Shown here: one piece after another, positions 1 through 8,970 of the stretch | Layout: the number at the start of each line of letters is the position of its first letter | Numbering within the stretch: position 1 is the stretch's first letter | The notes under the pieces: model-generated | The model's input: only the letters and a program-made list of their open reading frames with translations | The model's database searches: none | Told to the model about the DNA's origin: nothing | From: Bacteroidota bacterium | GTDB taxonomy: Bacteria > Bacteroidota > Bacteroidia > B-17B0 > Aurantibacillaceae | Length of the DNA stretch: 26,296 nt | Reading direction: 5' to 3' | NCBI GenBank assembly: GCA_016711805.1 | Contig: JADJSH010000029.1 | Location: forward strand, 1-26,296 | Made by a program: the position numbers and the translations under genes

Positions 1-1
1 A

Positions 2-1916
2 TACTCTGTAATTGTAACAAACACCAATAATTGTGTTGCAAAAGATACAATAGTTGTTAGCATACAAGGATTTGCGCCAACCGCAAATTTCACATCAAAT
101 ATTGGATGCGTGAATCAAATAGTATCGTTTACCGATTTATCAATTCCGCCAAGTGGTAACACAATTAGTGATTATGAATGGAGTTTTGGAGATACAGCAT
201 CACCTACAAATACTTCAACTGCAGCAAATCCCTCGCATACGTATACAAATACGGGAACCTATACAGTAAATTTAACAGTGACAACCAATTCAAACTGTGA
301 ACAATCCATCACAAAAATAATAAATGTGTATCCAGTTCCTACAGCCGCATTTGCTATTGGAACCTCTTGCCAAAATGATAGTACAGCCTTTTTAAATCAA
401 AGTACAGGAATTACAGGTTATTCGATTACAAATTCTTATTGGAACTTTGGTGATGCTAGTCCATCGGCTACCACATCAATAACTTCTCCAAAGCATGTCT
501 TCACTAATGCGACAATTTATACAGTAAAACTTTTGGTAACAAATACAGCTGGCTGTAAAGATTCTGTATACAAACCAGTAACTGTTAATAATCAAGTAAA
601 AGCAAATTTTACAAACGGACCTGCCTGTTTAAATAATTCTACTCTCTTTCAAAGTACATCTATCATTCCTCCTTCTGGAAGTGCTACCTACTCATGGGCC
701 TTTCCAGGCAGCACAGCAACCGTAGCTAATCCAATAAAAACTTTTACAAATTCAGGTGTTTACAATGTTACTCTTATTGTCGATGGGAATAATGGATGTA
801 TCTCAAGCATAACAAAACTGCTGAATGTATATTTACCCCCTATCGCAAGTTTTTCAATCCCTTCATTTTGCGCAAAAGACACGGGTAGCGTCATAAATTT
901 ATCGAATCCACAAAGCGGCATTATATCATCGTATAATTGAGCTAAATAACATTACATTTTCAACGGATCAAAGCCCAACTCTTTCTCTTACAAATCCAGG
1001 AAACAATTCTGTAAGATTAACCATCATTAATTCGTTTGGATGTAAAGATTCAACAACTAATTCGTTAACTATATTTCCTTTACCAGTTGTTGATTTTTCT
1101 ACCACTCCTGTTGCTTTTTATTACTTAAATGAACCCATTAATTTCACTCCATCTATTACAAATGCAACCTCGTATTTATGGAATATGAATGGCAATTCAA
1201 CTTACACAATTCAAAGCCCTACGGAAATATTCAACACTGAAGGGGCTTATAATGTGAGTTTGAATTTAAAAGATCAAAATGGTTGCAAAGGCTCGAAAAC
1301 AAAAAACATTACTGTAAACAAACGTTATTTAGATTTAGCTATTCTAAATGTAAGTACAACCAAAGATAATGATGGCTTTATGACTGTGATTACCGATATA
1401 GCAAACTATGGTTCTGTTCCTATCTCTTCATTTAAGATGGGCTATCAAATTAGTGACGGTGGTAATATTAAAGAAACATGGAATGGAACTCTAAATCCTA
1501 ATTCATTTTACACATTCACATTTAACGCTGTAAGCGCAAGTGCACAAAACAGTGAAAACAATATTACTTGTGTTGAAATTGAAAATGTAAATACTACTAT
1601 CGACGATAATACTGCTAACAATGCTCTTTGCAATAGTTTTAATTCTGATAACATTAATGTTTCCAATCCATTGCCGAATCCTACTAATGGAGACATTATA
1701 TTACCTATTACGTTAAATAGAGATTTTGATTACACAATCGCTATTTACAATTCTGTTGGCCAAATTCAATATGAAGAAACTACCAAAAAAGGGCTTGAAG
1801 GGTTGAATTTTGTAACACTTAATACTTCATCCTATGCACACGGCTATTATATCATAAAAACAACGATTGACGGGAACATATTTATCAAGAAGTTTATAAA
1901 AATTAGCTATGAATAA
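2..1916 (+). CDS. PKD-repeat secreted protein with T9SS C-terminal sorting domain (5' partial, one frameshift)
   Basis: The reading frame is open from the window edge, so the N-terminus lies outside. At least five PKD-like Ig-fold repeats of roughly 85 residues are visible, each with a YxWxFGD-like core (DYEWSFGD, SYWNFGD, TYSWAFPG) and ending in a GxYxVxLxV strand; most carry a NGC/AGC cysteine. A CARDB-like stretch follows (from LDLAILNVS), then a type A T9SS sorting domain with NPTNGD, IYNSVGQ and a lysine-rich end (FIKKFIK). By family knowledge it is a cell-surface or secreted adhesin-like protein exported by the type IX system and processed at its C-terminus. The frame moves at about 938 (frame 2 to frame 3) inside a PKD core; two missing G's would restore YNWEL. 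The stop codon directly abuts the stop of the convergent aminotransferase gene. The exact function of such proteins is not predictable. Confidence 0.88.
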
Positions 1917-3050
1917 CTAATTGAGTTTATAAAATTCAAGTATTGAATTAATTACCATACTCTGCTCTTTGTACTTTAAATCATAAAACATAGGTAGTCT
2001 CAATAAACAATTCGTGTACTTATCTGCATTCTCTAAAACAACATCTGCATTTTGCTTTTTATAAAACGGACTGCTATGCAAGGATATATAATGAAATACA
2101 GCCAAAATACCATCCTGTTTTAGTTTATTAATTAAAGCTGTTCTTTCTTCTATCGAACTACAAATAATATAGAATATATGAGCATTATTTGTAGCATAGC
2201 TTGGAATTTTTGGTAAAGCTATCTTTCCTGATTCTTCGAGAGGTGCAAGCTCTTTATTATACCTTTCCCATATACTTAATCTTTTTTTCTGAATCAACTC
2301 TATGTTTTCTAATTGAGCAAACAGAAAAGCAGCTGTTAATTCGGATGGCAAAAATGATGAGCCAATGTCGACCCAATCATACTTATCTATTTCTCCTCTA
2401 AAAAACTGAGTTCTATTAGTTCCCTTTTCTCGAATGATTTCAGCGCGTTTAATAAACTGCTCATCATTAACAACCAGCATGCCTCCCTCGCCCGAAATAA
2501 TATTTTTTGTTTCATGAAAAGAAAAAGCTGCTAAATGTCCAATACTACCTAAGGGTTTTCCTTTATAAAAACTATCAATAGCCTGAGCCGCATCTTCAAT
2601 GACTAATAAATTATGTTTTTAGCAATATTCATAACAGCATCCATATCACAAGAAATACCTGCGTAATGAACTACTACAATAGCCTTGGTTTTAGATGTTA
2701 TTAATGATTCGATAGCATTCGTATCAATATTAGGATTCAATAGAATTACTGTCGGAAAAAACAATTTTAGCTCCTCTCAAAACAAAAGCATTTGCTGTTG
2801 AAACAAAAGTATACGATGGCATAATGATTTCATCTCCTACTTTGGTGTCAATTAAAATAGCAGCCATTTCTAAGGCATCTGTACAAGATGTCGTTAATAA
2901 CACTTTTTTAAAGCCATATCTTTTCTCGAAAAAATCATGACATTTTTTAGTAAACATACCATCACCAGATATTTTCCCAGACTTTACCGCCTGAGAAATA
3001 TACTTGGTTTCATTTCCAATAAAAAAAGGTTTATTGAATGGTATCTTCAT
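1917..3050 (-). CDS. wecE: dTDP-4-amino-4,6-dideoxygalactose transaminase, WecE/RffA-like (two compensating frameshifts)
   Basis: DegT/DnrJ/EryC1/StrS-type PLP aminotransferase, which by family transfers an amino group to a dTDP-4-keto-6-deoxyhexose for surface polysaccharide synthesis. The N-terminus (IPFNKPFFIGNE, GKISGDGMFTKKC), the block PSYTFVSTANAFVLRGAKIV, VHYAGISCDMD, SFHETKN (its lysine should bind PLP), REKGTNRTQFFRG and VFHYISLHSSP all match E. coli RffA in order, and the restored length (about 378 aa) equals the family's. The middle third is in another frame: one base is missing from the T5 run at 2616-2620, and a second indel near 2735-2745 compensates, so both ends share a frame. 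Correction gives SINPNIDTN and IAKKHNLLVIEDAAQ. As written the gene would yield only fragments. No other polysaccharide genes are in view; the start is ATG. Confidence 0.9.
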
Positions 3051-3131
3051 ATAAATTAAATCCTAAATTTAAATTTACAAATTATATTCTATGTAATTCA
3101 ATTATACAAAACAATATTATACACTCATACT

Positions 3132-3809
3132 ATGACAAAGCTGATTTTCGCCACACACAATAAAAACAAATTAAAAGAAGTTAAAAGTCTAATCCCCTCA
3201 ACGATTGAATTATTGAGCCTTGATGATATTAATTTATTGGAAGAAATAGAAGAAACTGCCTTAACTATTGAAGGTAATGCATTATTAAAAGCAAAAACTA
3301 TTTTTGAAAAAACAGGCATTAACTGTTTTGCGGATGATAGTGGATTATTAGTTGATGCTTTAAATGGCGCACCAGGAGTTTATTCTGCCAGATATGCTGG
3401 AGAACAAAAAAATGATAGCGATAATTTAGAAAAGCTTTTAAAAGATTTATCTGATAAAGACAATCGAAATGCTCACTTTAAAACAGTAATGGCTTTAATA
3501 ATTGACGGTAAAGAATATTTGTTTGAAGGCATTATCAATGGAATAATCACAACTGAAAAATCTGGTGCCAATGGTTTTGGTTACGACCCTATTTTTTTAC
3601 CAAATGGTTATACTGAAACATTTGCTGAAATGAGTTCAGATATAAAAAATGTGATTTCGCACAGAGCAAAAGCGATGAAACAATTAGTTGAATTTGTAAT
3701 GTTCAAAAAATTAAACAATTTTTCTGGCATTTCTCTCAGTTGCCTTGTCTTGCTTAGACGCCTTTTTAGAACCGCTATACATTTCATACTTCAGCAATTT
3801 ACATTCTAA
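3132..3809 (+). CDS. rdgB: XTP/dITP diphosphatase, RdgB/HAM1 family
   Basis: House-cleaning nucleotide pyrophosphatase that removes non-canonical purine triphosphates (dITP, XTP) from the pool. Family motifs are present in order: ATHNKNKLKEV near the N-terminus, FADDSGLLVDALNGAPGVYSAR at about residues 65-86, GANGFGYDPIF at about 144-154, and FAEMSS...KNVISHRAKA near residue 180. The conserved fold ends around residue 190, the usual RdgB length, but the frame as written continues for about 35 unrelated residues antisense to the 3' end of the convergent methyltransferase gene. Removing one A from the A6 run at 3705-3710 would end the protein at a TAA at 3712-3714, so the tail is probably an indel artefact. 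Divergent from wecE across 81 bp of AT-rich DNA. Confidence 0.93.
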   Translation: MTKLIFATHNKNKLKEVKSLIPSTIELLSLDDINLLEEIEETALTIEGNALLKAKTIFEKTGINCFADDSGLLVDALNGAPGVYSARYAGEQKNDSDNLEKLLKDLSDKDNRNAHFKTVMALIIDGKEYLFEGIINGIITTEKSGANGFGYDPIFLPNGYTETFAEMSSDIKNVISHRAKAMKQLVEFVMFKKLNNFSGISLSCLVLLRRLFRTAIHFILQQFTF

Positions 3810-4919
3810 AGAAGCATTAAACAACGTCATTTTTTTACTTGGATGTAAACCAATAGATTTTATAGCTTCCATGTTTGATGAAATAATCCAACAAGTCCAA
3901 CCTCCAAAATCTTTTTTTAACTTATCTCCGATTTGCTTATAAAAAGCATTCGTATCTTCCATTTTGATACGCTCATCGTAAGGAGGATTCAATAAAATAG
4001 TACCATGTGGTTTAGTTGGCATTAAATCAAAAAACGAAATATGTTCGTATTGAATCACATCGTCTACTTTTGCTACAGCACCATTACGTTTTGCCATTTC
4101 TAAAGGCACAATATCAATATCGCTAGAGATAATATTTGGCATATCATCTTTGATACGATTGATGGTGCTTTCATAAATGGTATCCCACAACTCTTTATCA
4201 TAGTCGTGCCATTTCATAAAACCAAACTCTTCTCTAAAAACTCCTGGAGGAATATTATTAGCAAACAATGCTGCTTCAATACCTAAGGTTCCGCTACCAC
4301 ACATACCATCAATTAAAGGTAAATGTGGTTGCCAGTTAGATAATAAAACCATTCCTGCTGCCAACACTTCTTTCATTGGCGCGGTATCAATATCAACACG
4401 GTAACCTCTTTTAAATAAAGAATCTCCGCTACTATCCAAACTTACATTGACTTGATTTCTAAAAATGTGAACATAAACTCGTACAGTTGGTCTGTCTAAA
4501 TCAACATTAGGTCTTACATCAAATTTATCTACAAAACGGTCGCAAATAGCATCTTTTGTTTTTTGAGAAACATATAAAGAGTGATTAAATTCATCTGAAT
4601 TAACGGTTGCATTAATCGCTAATGTATCATCTGTATTTAATAATTCTTCCCACTCATATTCTTTCATCTTCTCATACAACTCATGCTCATTATTAGCTGT
4701 AAACGAATAAATAGGAACTAATACTTTTAAAGCAGTACGTAAACACAAATTAGCTTTATACATAAAGCCTTTATCTCCTGTAAAAGAAACGCCTCGTTTA
4801 AATGGAACAATATCGCGTGCTCCCAACTTCATTAATTCATTTACTAATACATCTTCCAATCCATGAAAGGTGGTTGCTTTCATTTCAAAATCATGCTCGG
4901 TGTTTTTTTTATCTTTCAA
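3711..4919 (-). CDS. rlmL: THUMP-domain SAM-dependent rRNA guanine-N2 methyltransferase, RlmL N-terminal-half type
   Basis: Predicted class I RNA methyltransferase. An N-terminal ferredoxin-like/THUMP part covers about residues 12-170 (KATTFHGLEDVLVNEL, then a VRVYVHIFRNQVNVSLD core). The Rossmann part starts with the SAM motif DGMCGSGTLGIEAAL (residues 204-218), and the catalytic NPPY is at residues 311-314, typical of base N-methylation. At about 400 aa it is the single-enzyme form of RlmL, lacking the RlmK half of the fused enterobacterial protein; the role would be 23S rRNA m2G2445 formation. The tail is basic and lysine-rich. The first codon is TTG at 4917-4919; an ATG at 4881-4883 (residue 13) is the alternative, but relatives usually have several residues before that position. 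It lies 63 bp downstream of mlaF and may share its transcript. Confidence 0.87.
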   Translation of the reverse strand: MKDKKNTEHDFEMKATTFHGLEDVLVNELMKLGARDIVPFKRGVSFTGDKGFMYKANLCLRTALKVLVPIYSFTANNEHELYEKMKEYEWEELLNTDDTLAINATVNSDEFNHSLYVSQKTKDAICDRFVDKFDVRPNVDLDRPTVRVYVHIFRNQVNVSLDSSGDSLFKRGYRVDIDTAPMKEVLAAGMVLLSNWQPHLPLIDGMCGSGTLGIEAALFANNIPPGVFREEFGFMKWHDYDKELWDTIYESTINRIKDDMPNIISSDIDIVPLEMAKRNGAVAKVDDVIQYEHISFFDLMPTKPHGTILLNPPYDERIKMEDTNAFYKQIGDKLKKDFGGWTCWIISSNMEAIKSIGLHPSKKMTLFNASLECKLLKYEMYSGSKKASKQDKATERNARKIV

Positions 4920-4982
4920 TGTAATTTTGGTTTGATTATTCCTGAAAAAAATCAGAGAATTTATGTTTATAATGGGCCGTAT

Positions 4983-5744
4983 TTATTTTTTATTTACGGC
5001 ATTAAATACTTCTTTCATAAAACCAGAAGCAAATACGAAATCAACTAATTCGGGATTTGTTGTTTTTAAAATATCTTGGCTATTGCCTGTCCACCATGGC
5101 TTACCTTTATAGATGTATAGAATTTTTTCCCCAATTTCCACCACCGAATTCATGTCGTGGGTAATCACAATCGTTGTAATATTAAATTCGTGCGTTAAGC
5201 TTTGAATTAAATTATCAATGACGATGGATGTTTTGGGATCTAAACCAGAGTTTGGTTCATCACAAAATAAATACTGAGGATTATTAGCAATGGCTCTCGC
5301 TAAAGCCGCACGTTTTTTCATGCCTCCAGATAATTCGCCAGGATATAAATTATTACGATTGGTTAATTGAACTTTATCTAAGCAAAAATTAACTCGATCC
5401 AACTTCTCTTCTTTAGTCATGGTGGTAAACATATCTAAAGGGAATCGCACATTTTCTTCTAAAGTTTGTGAATCAAATAAAGCACCGCCTTGAAACAACA
5501 TTCCTATTTTTTTGCGAACTTCTTGTTTCTCTTTAACGCCTAATGTTGGAAAATTTTCTCCATCATATAAAACTTCGCCGCTATCCACTTCATGCAAACC
5601 AACCATTAGTTTCATGACGGTTGTTTTTCCACTACCACTTTCTCCAATAATTAAATTGGTTTTACCTTTCTCAAAAGTAAAAGAAACATCGTCAATGACT
5701 TTTCTATCACCAAAGCTTTTAGATATATTTTTAATTTCAATCAT
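4983..5744 (-). CDS. mlaF: ABC transporter ATP-binding protein, MlaF/MkL type (phospholipid transport)
   Basis: ATPase of an MCE-type lipid transporter at the inner membrane. Walker A is GESGSGKT (residues 34-41), the Q-loop is LFQGGALFD (residues 83-91), the ABC signature LSGGM is at 138-142, Walker B is YLFCDEP (158-164) followed by NSGLDP, and the H-loop histidine is in VITHD (H196). The FQGGALFDSxTxxENV segment is characteristic of the MlaF/MkL subfamily rather than of importers. The start codon overlaps the stop of the upstream permease gene in an ATGA arrangement, which implies translational coupling. The length (253 aa) is normal. The MCE substrate-binding partner is not adjacent, but one is encoded at 11.6-12.5 kb on the same strand. 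Confidence 0.93.
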   Translation of the reverse strand: MIEIKNISKSFGDRKVIDDVSFTFEKGKTNLIIGESGSGKTTVMKLMVGLHEVDSGEVLYDGENFPTLGVKEKQEVRKKIGMLFQGGALFDSQTLEENVRFPLDMFTTMTKEEKLDRVNFCLDKVQLTNRNNLYPGELSGGMKKRAALARAIANNPQYLFCDEPNSGLDPKTSIVIDNLIQSLTHEFNITTIVITHDMNSVVEIGEKILYIYKGKPWWTGNSQDILKTTNPELVDFVFASGFMKEVFNAVNKK

Positions 5745-6250
5745 GTTAAAAATAATTGGGTTAACAAGAAATTAAAAATCAAAATTAAGATGCTACTATA
5801 AACAACTGCTGCTGTGCTGCTTTTACCAACTTCTAAAGCTCCACCATGTGTGTAATAGCCAAAATAAGAGGAGATAGATGTGATTAAAAAAGCAAAAGTA
5901 ATAACCTTCGTAAAGGAGTAATATAATTTCCAAGGCTCAAAAAAAGCTTGAATACCAAAAATGTATTCGTAAGAAGAACAAGCTCCTGTTGCAATTCCCA
6001 TAACGTATCCTCCCGCTGTATAACCAACAGCATATAAAGGTACTAACGGACTTGTAAAACCAAAAGCAGACTGAATAGTAATTACCCCACCCATAAAAAA
6101 AGAAATGATGGCAATAATTGGTAATGAACTAATTCCAATATTATCAATTTCGTGAATAATTTGCCTCACATATACCGATAGTTTTTCTGGCTTACTAAAC
6201 ACACGTTTAATAAGGATAAAATATCTACCGAGATGAAAAAATAAGTTCAT
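5741..6250 (-). CDS. mlaE: MlaE-family ABC permease lacking its central conserved block
   Basis: Membrane permease partner of MlaF. Start (FFHLGRYFILIKRVF), first hydrophobic region (IIAIISFFMGGVITIQ) and C-terminus (FAFLITSISSYFGYYTHGG, LEVGKSSTAAVVYSS) are typical of MlaE. The protein is only 169 aa against about 245 in the family. After SPLVPLYAVGYT the sequence jumps directly to AGGYVMGIATG, so the segment holding EFSPT, LAGKVGS and the GTMRVTEQIDALE signature is absent. The junction lies at about 6014-6019 and the reading frame is kept. About 75-80 residues, probably including two membrane-embedded helices, are missing. Unless the assembly collapsed here, the permease should not work as a normal MlaE. 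It is the first gene of an mlaE-mlaF(-rlmL) unit. Confidence 0.85.
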   Translation of the reverse strand: MNLFFHLGRYFILIKRVFSKPEKLSVYVRQIIHEIDNIGISSLPIIAIISFFMGGVITIQSAFGFTSPLVPLYAVGYTAGGYVMGIATGACSSYEYIFGIQAFFEPWKLYYSFTKVITFAFLITSISSYFGYYTHGGALEVGKSSTAAVVYSSILILIFNFLLTQLFLT

Positions 6251-6282
6251 AATTCTGAAGGGCTAATATACGACTAAGGCTT

Positions 6283-6320
6283 GTAAATAAAAAACGCCAT
6301 CCGAATAAGGGATAGCGTTT
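6283..6320 (-). terminator. Rho-independent terminator of the universal stress gene
   Basis: On the minus strand, an 11-nt arm (AAACGCTATCC) pairs with GGATGGCGTTT around a short loop, with one mismatch, and is followed by a T-rich tail. It lies about 20 bp past the stop codon of the universal stress protein gene and before mlaE, separating the two transcripts. Confidence 0.8.
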
Positions 6321-6340
6321 CCTGATTTTAAAATTAAATA

Positions 6341-7168
6341 TTATAAACCTGTACCAAAATGAGTCATACTTTCCTTTTTAGAAGGATTAATCGTCATTAC
6401 AGGTAAATTACTAATATCTACTACTTTTTGTGCTTCAGTACCACTGAAAAACTCTTTAATACTTAAAGTAGGCTTATTCATAATTACAATTAGATCAGAC
6501 TCGATTTTATTAGCATACTCCACAATGGTATCTGCTACGCTATCACTAGCTAATGATTTATTGGAACAAGAAATACCTTTTCCTTTGATATACTGTTTTA
6601 CTTGGTGAGAATAAGCTAATAATTGATTCTCATAAGCCGCATCAGATAAGCTAAATACACCTAAAATACGGATAGAAGCCCCGAAATAGTGAGCAAATTG
6701 TACCGCTACATCTACTTTTTCGCGAGATTCACGAGATAAATCCAATGGTAATAAGATATTCTCACAACCATCTTTATGATCTTTTCCTCTGATAGAAATA
6801 ACTGGACAAATACACTCTCTAATCATTTTAGAAGCACTAGCTCCTACAATGTTTTTAGTGCTCATGTGGCTCTCTAAACCTACAATTACTAAAGTTGCCT
6901 CAATTTCTTCGGCTACTCTTGGTACCTCAGCATATATATTGCCTTTTACATTCATAAACTCAGTAGGAACACCACTTTCAGTTTCTGTTTGTTTAGTTAA
7001 AGCCTTTAATTCGTCATATTTTTCTTCCCCAACTTTTTCGTAGGTATGAAGTAACACAATTTTAGAATGTGTATACTTAGCCAAGTTATAAGCCTGTTTA
7101 ATGGCTAAAAGCGACTGTTCAGTGAAATCAATAGGAATTAATAGGGTGCCACGCTCTTGTAACTTCAT
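6341..7168 (-). CDS. Tandem-domain universal stress protein (UspA family)
   Basis: Two UspA folds are present in one 275-aa chain. Domain 1 spans about residues 8-135, starting TLLIPIDFTEQSLLAIKQAYNLA and ending with a nucleotide-loop-like GLESHMSTKNIVGASASK. Domain 2 spans about residues 137-265, starting ENILLPLDLSRESREKVDVAVQFA. The second half replaces the glycine of the usual ATP loop (VIMNKPTLSIKEFFSG), so only the first domain looks fully equipped to bind nucleotide. Proteins of this family are cytoplasmic and are induced by growth arrest or redox stress; no specific partner can be read here. It is monocistronic, with a terminator immediately downstream and a perfect -7-like box 42 nt upstream of its ATG. 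Confidence 0.92.
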   Translation of the reverse strand: MKLQERGTLLIPIDFTEQSLLAIKQAYNLAKYTHSKIVLLHTYEKVGEEKYDELKALTKQTETESGVPTEFMNVKGNIYAEVPRVAEEIEATLVIVGLESHMSTKNIVGASASKMIRECICPVISIRGKDHKDGCENILLPLDLSRESREKVDVAVQFAHYFGASIRILGVFSLSDAAYENQLLAYSHQVKQYIKGKGISCSNKSLASDSVADTIVEYANKIESDLIVIMNKPTLSIKEFFSGTEAQKVVDISNLPVMTINPSKKESMTHFGTGL

Positions 7169-7209
7169 ATATAAAGGTTTTAGGTTTTAAATTTACCGTT
7201 ATGAACTCA

Positions 7210-7217
7210 CAAAATTA
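7210..7217 (-). promoter_or_regulatory. Candidate Bacteroidota -7 box of the universal stress gene
   Basis: The minus strand reads TAATTTTG, an exact match to the TAnnTTTG -7 element of Bacteroidota sigma-ABfr promoters, 42 nt before the start codon. No good TTTG -33 element sits at the usual spacing, so this rests on the -7 box alone. Confidence 0.4.
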
Positions 7218-7262
7218 GTCAAATTAATGATATTTAGACCTTTATAAAAATATTTTTTAAGA

Positions 7263-7297
7263 TTTGACTGTTAATTAAATAAATTTACCGATATTTG
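7263..7297 (+). promoter_or_regulatory. Candidate rpsP promoter
   Basis: TTTG at 7263-7266 and GATATTTG at 7290-7297 resemble the -33 (TTTG) and -7 (TAnnTTTG) elements of Bacteroidota promoters. The spacing is 23 nt, slightly long, and the first base of the -7 box differs. The expected transcript start would leave a leader of about 20 nt before the rpsP ATG. Confidence 0.45.
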
Positions 7298-7322
7298 CAG
7301 CCCAAACTTAAAAAATAATAAA

Positions 7323-7859
7323 ATGGCAGTAAAGATTAGACTACAAAGACACGGTAAGAAAGACGCAGCGTTTTTCCACGTGGTAGCAGCGGATGGTCGT
7401 GCACCAAGAGATGGAGCTTTTATAGAAAAATTAGGAACTTACAATCCTAATACGAACCCAGCAACTATTGATTTAAATTTCGAAAATACCTTAAAATGGT
7501 TACAAAACGGTGCTGTACCAACAGATACTTGTAAAGCTATTTTGTCTTACAAAGGAATTTTAATGAAAAAACACTTATTAGACGGTGTTAAAAAAGGTGC
7601 GTTAACTGAAGCACAAGTTGAAGAGCGTTTTGCTAAATGGTTAGACCAAAAAGCAAGCAAAATCAGCATTAAAAAAGATGATTTAACTGCAGCAGGTAAA
7701 AAAGCGGTTGCTGATAAATTTAAAGCAGAAACTGCATCTAAAGATGCTAGAGCAGCTAAAATTGCAGCTAAAACTGCAGTTGCTGAAGCAACTCCAGCAG
7801 TTGAAGAAACAGCAGCTCCTGAAACTGATGCTCCAGCAGCAGAAAACACAGAAGCATAG
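7323..7859 (+). CDS. rpsP: 30S ribosomal protein bS16, long-tailed form
   Basis: The first 80 or so residues are canonical bS16 of the small ribosomal subunit: MAVKIRLQRHGKKDAAFFHVVAADGRAPRDG, then LGTYNPNT and the helix WLQNGAVPTDT. The remaining 90-100 residues form a lysine/alanine-rich and then acidic alanine/threonine-rich tail (AKIAAKTAVAEATPAVEE) that ends in EAPAAE-like repeats. Such extended tails are usual in Bacteroidota bS16 and are probably flexible. The usual neighbours rimM and trmD do not follow; a strong terminator lies 12 bp downstream, so the gene is transcribed alone. The ATG start is preceded by an A-rich leader without a Shine-Dalgarno sequence, normal for the phylum. 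Confidence 0.97.
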   Translation: MAVKIRLQRHGKKDAAFFHVVAADGRAPRDGAFIEKLGTYNPNTNPATIDLNFENTLKWLQNGAVPTDTCKAILSYKGILMKKHLLDGVKKGALTEAQVEERFAKWLDQKASKISIKKDDLTAAGKKAVADKFKAETASKDARAAKIAAKTAVAEATPAVEETAAPETDAPAAENTEA

Positions 7860-7871
7860 TTTTAAGTAAAT

Positions 7872-7914
7872 AAACAAAAAGCCCGATATCAAATTCATAT
7901 CGGGCTTTTTGTTT
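7872..7914. terminator. Bidirectional Rho-independent terminator between rpsP and the TPR/Fe-S operon
   Basis: A perfect 18-bp stem: arms 7872-7889 and 7897-7914, GC-rich core GCCCGATAT/ATATCGGGC flanked by A5 and T5, loop of 7 nt. It has a T-run on both strands, so it can end rpsP (plus) as well as the convergent operon (minus). Confidence 0.95.
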
Positions 7915-7933
7915 ATTGCAAACTAATCATTAA

Positions 7934-8962
7934 TTATTTTCCTAGAGAATTCAATCCCTCCACCGCTGGCTCATAGTTTGGTTTTAACTGCAAACACATT
8001 TGATAATCAGCAGAGGCATTGCTATTATCTTTCATTTCTTGATGACAGGCCCCTCTTGCAAAATAAGCTTCTGCATATTTAGGATTAGCATTAATAGCAC
8101 GAGTAAAATAATCCATTGCGACTTGAGGATTATGATTGATTCCAAATTCGATAGCGCCTAAATTATAGATAGAAAAAATATGATTTGGGTCGATTTTTAA
8201 AATTTGATTATACATTGCCACAGCATCTTTAATCTGATTCATGTCCTGCATTAATTTTGCTTTAGCATATAACGCTTCTGTATTTGAGGGATTAATAGAA
8301 ATGGCATTGTTATAATATTCGAAAGCTAAAGCATTTTTTTTAGCTCCATAAATTAAACCTAAAGCTAAAAAAGCGCCGTAGTTTTTATTATCCTGTTCAA
8401 TGGCTGTTTCTAAACTCGAAATGGCTTTCCCTGTATCTCCCACTTCTTTGTAAATACTTCCTTTTAAATAATAACCCTTTGCTAAATTTTCATTCACTTT
8501 TAATGCTTGATTGATTTTGGCAAAGGCATTTTCGTATTGCTTAACAAAATAATACAACTCTCCTAATTTCAGCAAACCATCTGTGTTTTCGGGAAACTTC
8601 TTTACTACATTTTCTAACACATCTTTTGCATTTCTGGTTTCGTTAGCTGCAAAAAAAATATCAGCTTCTGTTAAATAAAAAGCAGCGTTAGTCGTATCAA
8701 TTCTTATCGAACGTTTAGCGTCACTAATGGCATCTTCAAACTGTTTAAATTGCAAATAAATTTTAGCACGTTCGTTGTATAAGCTTGGATCATCAGGATT
8801 ATCTAATATCTTTTTATTTACTGCTGCTAACTCCGGTGAATTAATAACCTTCAATAAAGAATCCGCTCTGCGAGCACTTTCTTCGGCATCGCTTTCTCCT
8901 TTTGGTTTACAAGAAACAAATGCAATAATAATGACAGAAATAACTATTGATATTTTTTTCAT
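7934..8962 (-). CDS. TPR-repeat lipoprotein
   Basis: The N-terminus is a lipoprotein signal: MKKISIVISVIIIAFVSC with a lipobox ending at Cys18, followed by a charged linker. From about residue 55 to the end there are seven or eight tetratricopeptide repeats (for example the segments NERAKIYLQFKQFEDAISDA, YYLKGSIYKEVGDTGKAISS and AYFARGACHQEMKDNSNASA), each with the A/G-Y...A...A spacing. It is expected to be anchored on the periplasmic side and to act as a protein-interaction scaffold; the client is unknown. It is the last gene of the minus-strand operon, 8 bp after the Fe-S protein gene and just before a strong terminator. Confidence 0.9.
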   Translation of the reverse strand: MKKISIVISVIIIAFVSCKPKGESDAEESARRADSLLKVINSPELAAVNKKILDNPDDPSLYNERAKIYLQFKQFEDAISDAKRSIRIDTTNAAFYLTEADIFFAANETRNAKDVLENVVKKFPENTDGLLKLGELYYFVKQYENAFAKINQALKVNENLAKGYYLKGSIYKEVGDTGKAISSLETAIEQDNKNYGAFLALGLIYGAKKNALAFEYYNNAISINPSNTEALYAKAKLMQDMNQIKDAVAMYNQILKIDPNHIFSIYNLGAIEFGINHNPQVAMDYFTRAINANPKYAEAYFARGACHQEMKDNSNASADYQMCLQLKPNYEPAVEGLNSLGK

Positions 8963-8970
8963 GTGGCTTT

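Noticed and set aside
2616..2620. Programmed ribosomal frameshifting in wecE and other broken genes
   Set aside because: The sites lack a consistent slippery heptamer and downstream structure, differ in direction, and occur in unrelated genes; homopolymer error explains them better.
7547..7898. Long antisense open frames opposite rpsP
   Set aside because: They mirror the Ala/Lys-rich bS16 tail; the codon bias of the real gene produces stop-free antisense frames.
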